The position numbers and the translations under genes were made by a program. The notes below the pieces were generated by a model that searched no databases, was not told the DNA's origin, and worked only from the letters and a program-made list of their open reading frames with translations. From positions 186,001 to 250,000 of the forward strand of contig NZ_SWJG01000005.1 of assembly GCF_005870035.1 (NCBI RefSeq): a stretch of DNA of 64,000 bases, read 5' to 3'. Source of the stretch: Spirosoma lacussanchae (GTDB lineage: Bacteria > Bacteroidota > Bacteroidia > Cytophagales > Spirosomataceae). Each line of letters begins with the position of its first letter. Position 1 is the stretch's first letter. Below, in pieces: positions 8,434 through 17,214 of the stretch.

Positions 8434-9141
8434 ATGTTGCAAGCCATTGAACTGACTAAACAGTATACCCCGAACCGACAGACTATACCGGCGCTGAACG
8501 CGTTGAACCTGCGGGTGCAGCCCGGCGATATCTACTGCCTGCTGGGTCAGAACGGCGCGGGTAAAACCACGACCATCAACCTGTTTCTGGGGTTTCTGGA
8601 GCCCACCTCGGGGCAAGCCCTGGTAGGCGGCATGAACGTGACCGACCATCTGTCCGAAACCCGCAGGCTACTGGCCTATCTGCCTGAAACGGTCATGCTG
8701 TATCCAAACCTGACGGGGCTGGAGAACCTGCGTTTTTTCTCCTCGCTGGCCGGGTTCCACTACAGCACCGATGAGCTGGCCGGGTTTCTGACAACGGCGG
8801 GTCTGCAGGCCAGTGCCCACACCAGCCGGGTCGGCAAGTACTCGAAAGGAATGCGCCAGAAAGTAGGTATTGCCATTGCCCTCGCCAAACGCGCCCGGGT
8901 GTTGCTGCTGGACGAGCCCACCAGCGGCCTCGATCCTAAGGCCGCCAACGAATTCTCCGACATCCTGCGCAGGCTCAGTGCCGATGGGGCTGCGATTCTG
9001 ATGGCCACGCACGATATTTTCCGCGCCCGGGAAGTGGGTACGCACATCGGTATCATGCGGGCCGGCCGACTGGTCGAGACGCTGACCACCCCCGACCTGA
9101 CGGCCCAGGAGCTGGAAGCCATCTACCTGCAAACGGTATAG
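8434..9141 (+). CDS. ABC transporter ATP-binding protein
   Basis: A 235-residue nucleotide-binding subunit with all motifs: Walker A GQNGAGKTTT (38-47), Q-loop region, signature YSKGMRQKVGIA, Walker B VLLLDEPTSGLD, and the H-loop in ATHD. The signature (SKGMRQK) and length match ATPases that serve ABC-2 permeases (CcmA/NosF-like). It follows the two permeases with a 21-base gap and is the only ABC ATPase in the window, so it surely serves them. It closes the operator-controlled unit. No binding-protein gene is seen, which favours export or membrane-assembly function over classical import. Confidence 0.92.
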   Translation: MLQAIELTKQYTPNRQTIPALNALNLRVQPGDIYCLLGQNGAGKTTTINLFLGFLEPTSGQALVGGMNVTDHLSETRRLLAYLPETVMLYPNLTGLENLRFFSSLAGFHYSTDELAGFLTTAGLQASAHTSRVGKYSKGMRQKVGIAIALAKRARVLLLDEPTSGLDPKAANEFSDILRRLSADGAAILMATHDIFRAREVGTHIGIMRAGRLVETLTTPDLTAQELEAIYLQTV

Positions 9142-9227
9142 CTGACCGATCAGGCGCTGGGTATGTGTTCTGTGGCTTTACAGCGGGATGACCCGGCCGC
9201 TGGGCTGCATGGACCGGTACTCGGTCA

Positions 9228-9680
9228 TTACCTGGCCGGGCGCCATAGCGGGCCTACCGCGATCAGCAGAACCACCACATTGAACAAGACATTGGACGGG
9301 TTTCCTGATGCTATAGAACCGGCGCTGTCAATAACAAACCAGGCCAGAACCCCCGCCACAACGGTTCGTCGAACCCCCTCCGGTGCTTTGTCATAGACCC
9401 AGGCTGACAGTGCCCAGACCATAACACCCCACCCGCTGAGAAAACCACCCGTAAGCGCCGACAGAAATCGGGTATCGGGCGACGCATAGGTCGTGGCGCC
9501 ATCGATGGGCCAGCTTAACAAATCCAGGGTCAGCCGGGCGGGTTCGGCCGTAGCGATCATGGTTCCCAAAAAGAAGACAGGTCCGAACGACCCAATAACG
9601 ATGGCGGTGATTTTTAACCAGAATTTGTGAAATCGGTGCGACGCTTCTGTCGTCGGCTGGTGTGCTGTGTGCTCCTGCAT
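9228..9680 (-). CDS. Small four-helix membrane protein, function unknown
   Basis: A 150-residue protein with a short soluble N-terminus and four hydrophobic stretches (about 23-45, 70-92, 105-122, 128-147). I recognise no family. It lies 62 bases downstream of the TetR gene on the same strand and is probably co-transcribed with it, so it may be the regulator's target. It converges with the ABC ATPase gene at its other end. The reading frame has GC-rich codon use like its neighbours, which supports a real gene. Confidence 0.6.
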   Translation of the reverse strand: MQEHTAHQPTTEASHRFHKFWLKITAIVIGSFGPVFFLGTMIATAEPARLTLDLLSWPIDGATTYASPDTRFLSALTGGFLSGWGVMVWALSAWVYDKAPEGVRRTVVAGVLAWFVIDSAGSIASGNPSNVLFNVVVLLIAVGPLWRPAR

Positions 9681-9742
9681 AGTCGTTTGTCCGATACCGG
9701 TTTGTGTGCAGGTGCATAGTTAGCCATAGCAGCCCGCTGGTT

Positions 9743-10315
9743 TTAGACGCCACCGTCCAGAACGGCGGGGAGCGCTGTTCCGGTGGTACTGAACGCCCGG
9801 ACCAGACCCTGCAGGTCGCTGAAATACTGCTTCAGCCAGCCGTGGTTCAGAGTTTCGTCGGTTATCTGAAGGTAGAAATTGTCGAGGCTCAGGGTGAGTA
9901 CCAGCCCGGCCAGGTGCGACTGATCGGTCAGGCCCAGGATGGTGGCCCAGATGCCCATGATCGCGGGCACCGTGAGCTGGTTCGTTTTTACGAAACAGGC
10001 TTCAAAATCTTTGTTCGTCCGGTGAATCCGCAACTGTCGATTCACCAGCAGGTCCAGTTTGTGGGTAACGATAATATCGATCAGCTCGTCCAGCGATGCG
10101 CACTGCGATTCTTTCCGGGCAATCTGGCCAACCTGCTCCATGTGGTAGTCGAGCAGGATACTGGTGAATACTTCCAGATCGGCGAAGTGGTGATAGAACG
10201 ACGATTTGTTCTTGCCCACAGCCGCGGCCAGCCGTTCTACCTTGAGTGCCTGAGGCCCGCCAAACGCGAACATCTGATACCCTTTTTCTATCCAGCTTTT
10301 CTGTATCTCTTTCAT
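9743..10315 (-). CDS. TetR-family transcriptional regulator
   Basis: A 190-residue protein with an N-terminal TetR helix-turn-helix: KGYQMFAFGGPQALKVERLA leads into the recognition region VGKNKSSFYHHFADLEVF (about 33-50). The C-terminal part is helical and would bind a ligand. Its start faces the aldehyde oxidoreductase operon across about 230 bases, so it may control that operon, itself and the downstream membrane protein. A candidate operator with inverted half-sites lies at 10319-10354, just upstream of the start. The ligand cannot be told from sequence. Confidence 0.85.
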   Translation of the reverse strand: MKEIQKSWIEKGYQMFAFGGPQALKVERLAAAVGKNKSSFYHHFADLEVFTSILLDYHMEQVGQIARKESQCASLDELIDIIVTHKLDLLVNRQLRIHRTNKDFEACFVKTNQLTVPAIMGIWATILGLTDQSHLAGLVLTLSLDNFYLQITDETLNHGWLKQYFSDLQGLVRAFSTTGTALPAVLDGGV

Positions 10316-10318
10316 CGG

Positions 10319-10354
10319 CTATCAATCTAGGCGTTTTTCTATCATGATTGACAG
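10319..10354. promoter_or_regulatory. Candidate TetR operator
   Basis: Inverted half-sites CTATCAATC (10319-10327) and GATTGACAG (10346-10354) match at 8 of 9 positions and directly abut the TetR start codon. The 18-base spacing between them is longer than in typical TetR operators, so this is tentative. Confidence 0.3.
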
Positions 10355-10546
10355 GGACGCAAAAAACGGGGCGGTTGCCTGCGGCTCACCGGTGATGTAT
10401 TTAGTGCTGTGTGCGGGTTTAGATCGATGTGCCCGTTGATAGGTAATTCATAACAATTACTGCATTTGGACGGTTACTTCGGGGTGATTCTATGCCCGAT
10501 GAGGCTGTGCTGAGTAACCAGCCACAACGCTTTGACAAACTGCCCG

Positions 10547-11365
10547 ATGGACCAAAACGAAAACCTGGACCTGTCCGACGACGAGAAAAAACTCTTCGAG
10601 GATCTGATGCCCGAAGACCTGAACGAAATTCTCGATACGGGCGTCAACCGGCGGCATTTCCTGAAGCTGATGACCCTGGCCGGGGGTGGGGTGCTGGCCG
10701 CTCAGTCGGCCGTGGCCGAGCAGCTGTTTACCAAACCGGTTAGTGGCGCCATGCCTGAGGAGCTCTCGGCCGCTGCCATTGAAAACGGCGTCAACCTGGC
10801 CCTGAACGTGAATGGAACCGCTCGAAAGCTGACCGTCGACTCGCGCATGACGCTGCTCGACACGCTGCGCGAACGACTCGACCTGACGGGCTCCAAGAAA
10901 GGCTGTGACCACGGCCAGTGCGGAGCCTGCACAGTACTGGTAAACGGCCAGCGGGTGCTGTCGTGCCTGACCCTGGCGGCCAGCTGCGAAGGAAAAACCG
11001 TACGAACGATCGAGGGCCTGGCCCAGACCGGGAGCAGCCGGTCCCGCGCGGGGGAGTCAGGCGCGCAGCTGCACCCCATGCAGGAAGCATTTCTGAAACA
11101 CGACGGCTTTCAGTGCGGGTTCTGTACGCCCGGCCAGATTTGCTCGGCGGTGGCGCTGCTGGACGAAGCCCGGCGGGGCGATGCCAGCTACGTTACGGAA
11201 AACGTGCGCCGGAAAACAGGCCCGGTTCAGCTGTCGACCGAGGAGATTCGGGAGCGCATGTCGGGCAACCTGTGCCGGTGTGGGGCTTACCCCAATATTG
11301 TAGCTGCCATTCAGGAGGTTCACAGCGGCAAGCCCGTGGAGCAGACCTTCCGGTTTTCGGCCTAA
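10547..11365 (+). CDS. paoA: Aldehyde oxidoreductase, [2Fe-2S] subunit (PaoA-like)
   Basis: A 272-residue iron-sulfur subunit of the xanthine dehydrogenase family. After a charged N-terminus comes a Tat signal, VNRRHFLKLMTLAGGG (RR at 35-36), then the plant-type ferredoxin domain with GCDHGQCGACTVL and a fourth Cys in VLSCLTL, then the helical second cluster with CGFCTPGQIC and NLCRCGAYPN. All eight cluster cysteines are present. It passes electrons from molybdopterin to FAD. A TTG at 10532 is also in frame, but ATG at 10547 is preferred. Gene order FeS-FAD-Mo matches E. coli paoABC (yagTSR), a periplasmic aldehyde oxidase that detoxifies aromatic aldehydes. An insert between the two clusters slightly lengthens it. 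Confidence 0.88.
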   Translation: MDQNENLDLSDDEKKLFEDLMPEDLNEILDTGVNRRHFLKLMTLAGGGVLAAQSAVAEQLFTKPVSGAMPEELSAAAIENGVNLALNVNGTARKLTVDSRMTLLDTLRERLDLTGSKKGCDHGQCGACTVLVNGQRVLSCLTLAASCEGKTVRTIEGLAQTGSSRSRAGESGAQLHPMQEAFLKHDGFQCGFCTPGQICSAVALLDEARRGDASYVTENVRRKTGPVQLSTEEIRERMSGNLCRCGAYPNIVAAIQEVHSGKPVEQTFRFSA

Positions 11366-11383
11366 CCCTATACCCCGTATTCC

Positions 11384-12397
11384 ATGAGACCGTTCACCTA
11401 TACAAGGGCCAAAGACCCGGCCGCAGCCACGCAGGCCCTGGCCGGTAACCCGACGGCCCGCTTTCTCGCGGGCGGCACCAACCTCATCGACCTGATGAAG
11501 GAGGATGTCGAACGCCCCACGGCCCTCGTCGATATAACCAACCTCAGCCTGGCCGAGATCAAACCCATAACGGCGGGCGCCAGCAAAGGCGGTCTGTCCA
11601 TTGGCGGACTGGGCAAGAATACCGAAGCGGCCAACCACCCGCTGGTGCGCCAGCACTACCCGTTGCTTAGCCAGGCCATCCTGGCGGGCGCGTCGGGACA
11701 GATTCGCAACATGGCTACCAACGGCGGTAATCTGCTACAACGCACCCGCTGTCCGTACTTCTACGAGGTGTCGATGCCTTGCAACAAGCGCGAACCCGGC
11801 AGTGGCTGTGGTGCCCTGGAAGGCATCAACCGGCTGCATGCCATCTTCGGCTGGTCCGAAAAATGCGTGGCCGTTTACCCCTCCGATATGGCTATTGCCC
11901 TGGCGGCTCTCGACGCGGTGGTCAGGGTCAGAACAGCCAGCGGGCAGGAGCGGAGCATACCCTTCGCCGATTTTCACCGGCTCCCCGGCAATACGCCCGA
12001 GCAGGATACCAACCTGGCCCACGGGGAGCTGATTACCGCCATCGACCTGCCGCAAAATCGCTTTGCCGACAGGTCATATTACCTCAAAGTGCGCGACCGG
12101 GCGTCCTACGCCTTTGCCCTGCTTTCGGTGGCAGCCGCCCTGGAGGTGAGCGAAACGGGCAACCGCATCGTTCAGGCCCGCATCGCGATGGGCGGGGTGG
12201 CTCATAAACCGTGGCGGGCGCTGACGGCCGAAAAAATGCTGATCGGTCAGGAAGCCACCCCCGCTAACTTTAAACGGGCCGCCGACGCCGAAATGGCCGC
12301 TGCCAAACCGCTGGAACATAACAAGTTTAAGGTCGAGCTGGGCAACCGAAGCATAGTGCTGGCGTTGCAGATGGCCCTGAACGGAGGCAAAGCCTGA
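11384..12397 (+). CDS. paoB: Aldehyde oxidoreductase, FAD subunit (PaoB-like)
   Basis: A 337-residue FAD-binding subunit. The FAD motif is FLAGGTNLIDLM, followed by QIRNMATNGGNLLQRTRCPY. As in E. coli PaoB, an insert carries four cysteines (Cys123, 133, 142, 161) in the pattern RCPYF, PCNK, SGCGAL and EKCVAV, expected to hold a [4Fe-4S] cluster not found in ordinary xanthine dehydrogenase flavin subunits. The C-terminal domain (about 225-330) is the CO-dehydrogenase flavoprotein type. It begins 18 bases after the FeS subunit gene. It has no signal of its own and presumably travels with the Tat-bearing subunit. Confidence 0.9.
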   Translation: MRPFTYTRAKDPAAATQALAGNPTARFLAGGTNLIDLMKEDVERPTALVDITNLSLAEIKPITAGASKGGLSIGGLGKNTEAANHPLVRQHYPLLSQAILAGASGQIRNMATNGGNLLQRTRCPYFYEVSMPCNKREPGSGCGALEGINRLHAIFGWSEKCVAVYPSDMAIALAALDAVVRVRTASGQERSIPFADFHRLPGNTPEQDTNLAHGELITAIDLPQNRFADRSYYLKVRDRASYAFALLSVAAALEVSETGNRIVQARIAMGGVAHKPWRALTAEKMLIGQEATPANFKRAADAEMAAAKPLEHNKFKVELGNRSIVLALQMALNGGKA

Positions 12398-12417
12398 GGA
12401 TAACCGCACCAACCGCC

Positions 12418-14544
12418 ATGCAAGACAAAAACAAACTAACCGGCACGCCCGTCAGCCGCATCGACGGCATTGCCAAGGTGACCGGAAAAGCGGCCTATTC
12501 GACCGACTACCCGGTGAAGAACCTGGCGTATGCCGTTCTGTTCAAAAGCACCATCGCGGCCGGCACCATTCGGTCTATCGATACGGCCGCGGCCGAAAAA
12601 GCCCCCGGTGTGCTGGCGATCATCACCCACCAGAACGCACCGAAACTGAACGTCGATGGCGGTATTCGGGGCGGGGCGCTGCTCCAAAGTCCGGAGATCG
12701 AGTTTCACGGGCAGCACATTGGGCTGGTCGTGGCCGAGACGTTCGAGCAGGCCCGGCACGCTGCGCACCTGATCAGCGTCACCTACGACCGCAGAGACCC
12801 GAAAGCCGATTTCGAGAAGCTGATGAAGAACGCGTCAGTACCAAAGGATAAGGACAAAGCCGATGCAAAACGGGGCGACGTCAAAGCTGCCCTGCGCGAG
12901 GCCGAAATCAAGGTCGAAGCGGTCTACGAAACCCCCATCGAGCACCACCACCCGCTGGAGCCCCACGCCACCATTGCCGAGTGGACCGGCGATCGCGTTA
13001 CGCTGTATAACAGTTCGCAGATTGTAAACGGGGCGCAAACCGCAGCGGCCAAAACCCTGAACATCAAACCCGAGCAGGTGCGTATCGTTACGCCTTACAT
13101 TGGCGGAGGGTTCGGCTCCAAAGGGGGGCAGTGGGCCAACCTGGTGCTGACAGCCGTAGCGGCCAGACAGGTTAACCGGCCGGTGAAACTGGCCCTGACG
13201 CGGCAGCAGATGGTCAACTCGGTCGGGCTGCGCCAGCGGAACCATCAGAAGGTAAGCCTGGCCGCTACCAAAGACGGGAAGCTCACCGCACTGGCCCACG
13301 AAACCACCACGCACGGCGCCATCAAAAACGAGTTCATCGAGCCCTGTGGCGACTGCTCGAAGATCATGTACGACGTGCCCAACTCGCTGATTACGTACCG
13401 GATCGTTCCGATGAACGTGATTTTGCCGACGTATACGCGCGGCCCCGGCAAATCGACCGGGAGCTTTGCGCTCGAGTCGGCTATGGACGAGCTGGCCCAT
13501 ACGCTGAAGATGGATCCGATCGAGCTGCGCCTTAAAAACGAGCCCGAACGTGACCCTTCTAACGGCAAACCCTGGTCGTCGCGCACAACGGTACAATGCC
13601 TGCAGGTAGGGGCCAAAGCGTTTGGCTGGGACAGGCGCAAGCCCGAGCCGCGTCAGAACCAGCAGGGTAACTACCTGATCGGTTACGGCGTAGCCTGCGG
13701 TACGTACCCCGCGCATCAGCGCCCCACCTCGGCCATCGTGAAGCTGAAACGCACCGGCAACGACGTGATGGCTACGGTCGAGCTGGCCGCGGCCGATCTG
13801 GGAACCGGCACCTACACAATTCTGGCCCAGACAGCCGCCGACGCGCTGGGCCTGCCGCTCAGCCAGGTAAAGGTCGTCATCGGCGATTCGGACCTGCCAC
13901 CCGCGGCCGGGGCTGTGGGGTCGGTAGGGGCGTCGAGTTACGCCAATGCCGTCAACGACGCCTGCCAGAAAATTACCGACGAGTTGCTGGCCCGGTCCGG
14001 CAAGCAGTTTTTTGCCCGTCCGACGGCCTCGCAGCTGATGCTATCTGAAAAGCTGACCGACTTCCAGACCCGTATCGATGCCAAGCCGCTGGAAAGCGCG
14101 GAGGAGTATTCGGCCCATAGTTTCAACGCCAACTTTGCAGAAGTGGCCGTAAACCGGTTTACGGGCATGGTCCGGGTCAACCGGTTTCTGGCCGTAACCG
14201 GCGCGGGCGCGATCCTGAACCCGAAAACGGCCCGTTCGCAGATTATCGGTGGCAACATCTGGGGCATCGGCATGGCCCTGACCGAAGAGTCGGTGGTGGA
14301 CCCGCGCTGGGGCAACTTCGTCACCCGCTCCTTCGCCGACTACCATGTACCGGCCAACCTCGACATTGGTGAGATGGAGGCTATTTTTATCCGGGAAGAC
14401 GATCAGAAAGCGAACCGGATGGGGATCAAAGGCATCGGCGAAGTGGGCATCGTTGGGGTAGCAGCCGCCGTAGCCAACGCCATCTTTAACGCCACCGGCA
14501 AACGGGTTCGCGAACTGCCGATTACGCCGGATAAGCTGTTGTAA
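12418..14544 (+). CDS. paoC: Aldehyde oxidoreductase, molybdopterin subunit (PaoC-like)
   Basis: A 708-residue catalytic subunit of the xanthine dehydrogenase/aldehyde oxidase family. The N-terminal hammerhead domain starts with GTPVSRIDGIAKVTGKAAY. Molybdenum-cofactor segments include IGGGFGSKGG, RGPGKSTGSFALESAMDELA and GAVGSVGASSYANAV. The catalytic glutamate lies in GIKGIGEVGIVG (about Glu675), near the C-terminus as in the family. Substrates are aldehydes, oxidised to acids. No dedicated maturation factor (PaoD/XdhC type) is in the window, so it must be encoded elsewhere. A 20-bp hairpin follows 20 bases after the stop. Confidence 0.92.
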   Translation: MQDKNKLTGTPVSRIDGIAKVTGKAAYSTDYPVKNLAYAVLFKSTIAAGTIRSIDTAAAEKAPGVLAIITHQNAPKLNVDGGIRGGALLQSPEIEFHGQHIGLVVAETFEQARHAAHLISVTYDRRDPKADFEKLMKNASVPKDKDKADAKRGDVKAALREAEIKVEAVYETPIEHHHPLEPHATIAEWTGDRVTLYNSSQIVNGAQTAAAKTLNIKPEQVRIVTPYIGGGFGSKGGQWANLVLTAVAARQVNRPVKLALTRQQMVNSVGLRQRNHQKVSLAATKDGKLTALAHETTTHGAIKNEFIEPCGDCSKIMYDVPNSLITYRIVPMNVILPTYTRGPGKSTGSFALESAMDELAHTLKMDPIELRLKNEPERDPSNGKPWSSRTTVQCLQVGAKAFGWDRRKPEPRQNQQGNYLIGYGVACGTYPAHQRPTSAIVKLKRTGNDVMATVELAAADLGTGTYTILAQTAADALGLPLSQVKVVIGDSDLPPAAGAVGSVGASSYANAVNDACQKITDELLARSGKQFFARPTASQLMLSEKLTDFQTRIDAKPLESAEEYSAHSFNANFAEVAVNRFTGMVRVNRFLAVTGAGAILNPKTARSQIIGGNIWGIGMALTEESVVDPRWGNFVTRSFADYHVPANLDIGEMEAIFIREDDQKANRMGIKGIGEVGIVGVAAAVANAIFNATGKRVRELPITPDKLL

Positions 14545-14564
14545 ATCAACTGGCGTTATAAATA

Positions 14565-14613
14565 AATCAGTCCGGCATGAAACCATAACAATGGGTTTCA
14601 TGCCGGACTGATT
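14565..14613. terminator. Hairpin terminator after the aldehyde oxidoreductase operon
   Basis: A perfect inverted repeat with 20-bp arms (14565-14584 and 14594-14613) and a 9-base loop. It begins 20 bases after the paoC stop. There is no long T-run, but stem length and position fit an operon end. Confidence 0.7.
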
Positions 14614-15111
14614 CGTTTCTGGTGAAGGTGTCAATCAGTATGTGGTAAAACGCCCCGTCGATGAACTGCCTGAGAAGCTGACTCGCGGGTTAGATGAAAA
14701 AAGACGAAGCTACCAATCCGCCATTATGCGCTGGAACGGATGAACGCTTCGGCGTCCCGGTTCGGTGTGGATGAATTCATGCGTCCGGCGAAGTCGCTCG
14801 CCGACAAAATCGGCCTGGTCCTTATTTAGCGTCGCGTTGAGTAGCGAATCCGTAGCCGTCCGGGCTGCCGCGCAACCTGGCAAACGTGCTCTCAAATAGT
14901 AATAGTTTGATAACAGCGAGCGGGCGTCCCGGGAAGGTAACTGCGCTTAACTTTCTTCCACCATTGATTTGCTCATGAGCTAAATCTGTTTTCATTGCCT
15001 GACCGACAAATGGATCATCAGGCATAATGAAAGTAGCTGAGCATCGCCCCCTGGCTGGTGGTCATAATTAGTAGGGCAGCCGGGAAACGTAGTCCATCAC
15101 CAACCAGGCGG
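14614..15111. other. Intergenic stretch with a decayed gene fragment
   Basis: About 500 bases with no intact gene. The part 14700-14900 holds a phosphatase remnant, listed separately. I see nothing else recognisable between 14900 and 15111. Confidence 0.5.
14710..14900 (-). pseudogene. Remnant of an alkaline-phosphatase-family gene
   Basis: A short open stretch encodes AARTATDSLLNATLNKDQAD and then HEFIHTE. The first part matches ARTATDSLLNAMVSNVRSDF of the intact enzyme at 19799-20926. At the DNA level 14832-14865 and 20308-20341 agree at 32 of 34 bases. Neither the N-terminal metal-binding part nor the C-terminal DHGRGH region is present, so this is a fragment left by decay of a duplicated relative. 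It lies on the same strand as the intact copy, between the aldehyde oxidoreductase operon and phoD. Confidence 0.55.
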
Positions 15112-15155
15112 ATTGATAACTAGTAACCATTAAATTGATAACTAGTAACCATTAA
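15112..15155. repeat. Perfect tandem 22-bp repeat before phoD
   Basis: Two back-to-back copies (15112-15133, 15134-15155) of a 22-bp unit beginning ATTGATAACTAG and ending ACCATTAA, ending 11 bases before the PhoD start codon. Two helical turns per unit would place both copies on the same face, as in arrays of direct-repeat regulator sites. A phosphate-responsive role is inference. Confidence 0.7.
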
Positions 15156-15166
15156 TACGTTCGTTT

Positions 15167-16915
15167 ATGACCTTCCAAAAATCGATTACCCGACGAAATT
15201 TTTTAGAGAAATCAGCTTTAGGGGTTGGCACACTCATCGTGTCAACGGTACTGGTAGGTGGCTGTGCGGACCACAACCTGCCCGACCCAAATGACCCAAA
15301 CCAGGCGGGTAGCTTCGAGTACGGAGTGGCCAGTTTTGATCCCACCGACCATCAGATCATTCTCTGGACCCGGGTAACGCCAGCCACCGGGGCTGCCAAA
15401 GTGATGCTGACCTATCAGCTGGCAACCGACGCTTCGTTCAACACGGTAGTAAAAACCGAACGGGTCGATGCCAGCAGCGATGATGATTTTACGGTCAGTA
15501 TTGATCTGAGCGGACTAGCCTCTAATACGACGTATTATTATAGGTTCTTTATCACGAATACAACAATCAGCTCAGTCATTGGAGAAACCAAAACGTTACC
15601 CAAAGGCAATGAACTGAATGAAGTGAATATAGCCTTCTGTTCCTGCTCGAACTATCCGGCCGGTCTATTCAATGTCTACAGCGCCATGGCCCGTTCGGAG
15701 GCTGATGTTATCCTGCATCTGGGCGATTACATCTACGAGTATGGCCTGGGACAATACGGTAGCAATCCAACCACAGTAGCTCTGGGCCGACTCCCTTCAC
15801 CACCCCGTGAAATTATCGAACTGGATGACTACCGGACGCGGTTTAAACAGTATCGAAGCGACCCACAGCTGCAGCTAGCCCATCAAAAAAAACCGTTCAT
15901 CTGCGTTTGGGACGACCATGAAGTGGCCAATGACGCCTATAAGGACGGGGCCGAAAATCACCAGCCCAGTGAAGGTAGTTTCAGCGTGCGCAAGGCAAAT
16001 GCCATCAAAGCCTACAACGAATACATCGGCATTCGTACCAACACGGACTCGAAAATATACCGTAGTTTCTCCTTCGGAGCGATTCTGGATCTGCATATGC
16101 TGGACACCCGAATCATTGGCCGGGACAAACAGCTTGAGTACGGAACGTATTTTACCAGTTCGGGCCAGCTGGATGCGGCTGCGTTTCAGAAGGACTGGCT
16201 GGACCCTCAACGCACCATGCTCGGTAGCGAACAGCTAGCCTGGCTGGGTAAAGCGCTGGGCTCGGGTCAGGGAACCTGGCAGGTGTTAGGCCAGCAGGTG
16301 TTGATGGGTAAAATGTATGTACCGGCTGAACTGTTGCTGGCTATCGTACAGTTGATTGGCGAAGTCGATCAGCTGGGTTCAGCCCGGCCGGCCACCTTTG
16401 CCGCTTTCCAGACGCTTCTGCTGCAACTGAGCCAAATCAAAGCCCGCTCGCTGGCGAATGACCCTACGCTGACGCCAACGGAACTGGCCCGCATCAAAAC
16501 GGTTTTACCTTATAATCTGGATGCCTGGGATGGCTATCCCGTTGAGCGCGAGCGGGTCTATGCGCTGGCCCAGGGAAAAAAATTAATAACCCTCGCCGGC
16601 GATACCCACAACGCCTGGTTCAATGAGTTGACGACAGCAGGTGGGACAAAGGTTGGACAGGAGCTGGCCGCCAGCTCAATCACTTCGCCCGGGTTAGAGA
16701 CGTACCTGGGAACCAGTCCGCAGGCATTAGGCGGGTTTGAACAGGCCCTGGCGCTTCTGGTCGATGATTTGGTTTACCTCGATGCATCACGTCGGGGGTA
16801 TACCCTGGCTACATTTAGTACTGGTAAAATCAAATCTGAGTGGCGTTTCGTGACAACGATATCCTCTCCTGATGTTAGTACGGTGGTTGGTCATACTGAA
16901 ACCATCACTCGGTAG
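15167..16915 (+). CDS. phoD: Alkaline phosphatase D (PhoD-like), Tat lipoprotein
   Basis: A 582-residue PhoD-family phosphodiesterase/monoesterase. The N-terminus carries a twin-arginine motif, TRRNFLEKS, and a lipobox, LVGGC, so the enzyme is probably exported folded and lipid-anchored. An immunoglobulin-like N-terminal domain (about 45-150) precedes the metallophosphatase domain. Metal ligands are visible in FCSCSNYPAG, HLGDYIYEYG, WDDHEVANDAY and LAGDTHNAWF. PhoD uses Fe/Ca centres to release phosphate from esters and nucleic or teichoic acids. It lies between a tandem 22-bp repeat upstream and a hairpin terminator downstream, so it seems to be a single-gene unit in the phosphate island. 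Confidence 0.9.
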   Translation: MTFQKSITRRNFLEKSALGVGTLIVSTVLVGGCADHNLPDPNDPNQAGSFEYGVASFDPTDHQIILWTRVTPATGAAKVMLTYQLATDASFNTVVKTERVDASSDDDFTVSIDLSGLASNTTYYYRFFITNTTISSVIGETKTLPKGNELNEVNIAFCSCSNYPAGLFNVYSAMARSEADVILHLGDYIYEYGLGQYGSNPTTVALGRLPSPPREIIELDDYRTRFKQYRSDPQLQLAHQKKPFICVWDDHEVANDAYKDGAENHQPSEGSFSVRKANAIKAYNEYIGIRTNTDSKIYRSFSFGAILDLHMLDTRIIGRDKQLEYGTYFTSSGQLDAAAFQKDWLDPQRTMLGSEQLAWLGKALGSGQGTWQVLGQQVLMGKMYVPAELLLAIVQLIGEVDQLGSARPATFAAFQTLLLQLSQIKARSLANDPTLTPTELARIKTVLPYNLDAWDGYPVERERVYALAQGKKLITLAGDTHNAWFNELTTAGGTKVGQELAASSITSPGLETYLGTSPQALGGFEQALALLVDDLVYLDASRRGYTLATFSTGKIKSEWRFVTTISSPDVSTVVGHTETITR

Positions 16916-16984
16916 CTCAGAGGAAGATAAACGGATTGTAACGCTGTTGCGTCGATAAAATCAGGTATGTATATCTTTGGTTTC

Positions 16985-17031
16985 AGACATAGCCAGAGCC
17001 GGTTATACTGGCTTTGCGCTATGTCTTTTTT
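16985..17031 (+). terminator. Rho-independent terminator after phoD
   Basis: AGACATAGC pairs with GCTATGTCT and an inner CAGAGCC pairs with GGCTTTG (one bulged C), followed by a run of T's. It starts 70 bases after the phoD stop. A perfect -7-like box (TATCTTTG, 16972-16979) lies just upstream, raising the alternative of a very short RNA gene. Confidence 0.75.
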
Positions 17032-17214
17032 AGAATCGCATCGACTGTCTTTCGGGTAGCATGGATTAACGAATTGTTATTCTTTCAGGTCGGTCTGCGC
17101 AACTGTTGCGGTCCACCTAATTTTGTAAGCTCCCTGCCCATAGTTTAGGTAACCAGTGACGGGCATCACTCCAGAAGAGATGGATTTGGTGGCAGAGAGC
17201 TTAGCACGAAACGG
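17032..17214. other. Intergenic stretch, nothing recognised
   Basis: Follows the phoD terminator. A short reverse frame crosses it but has no family resemblance or promoter that I can see. Confidence 0.3.

Noticed and set aside
12835..13716. 293-codon reverse frame inside the molybdopterin subunit gene
   Set aside because: Antisense shadow of a GC-rich gene whose forward protein has all family motifs.
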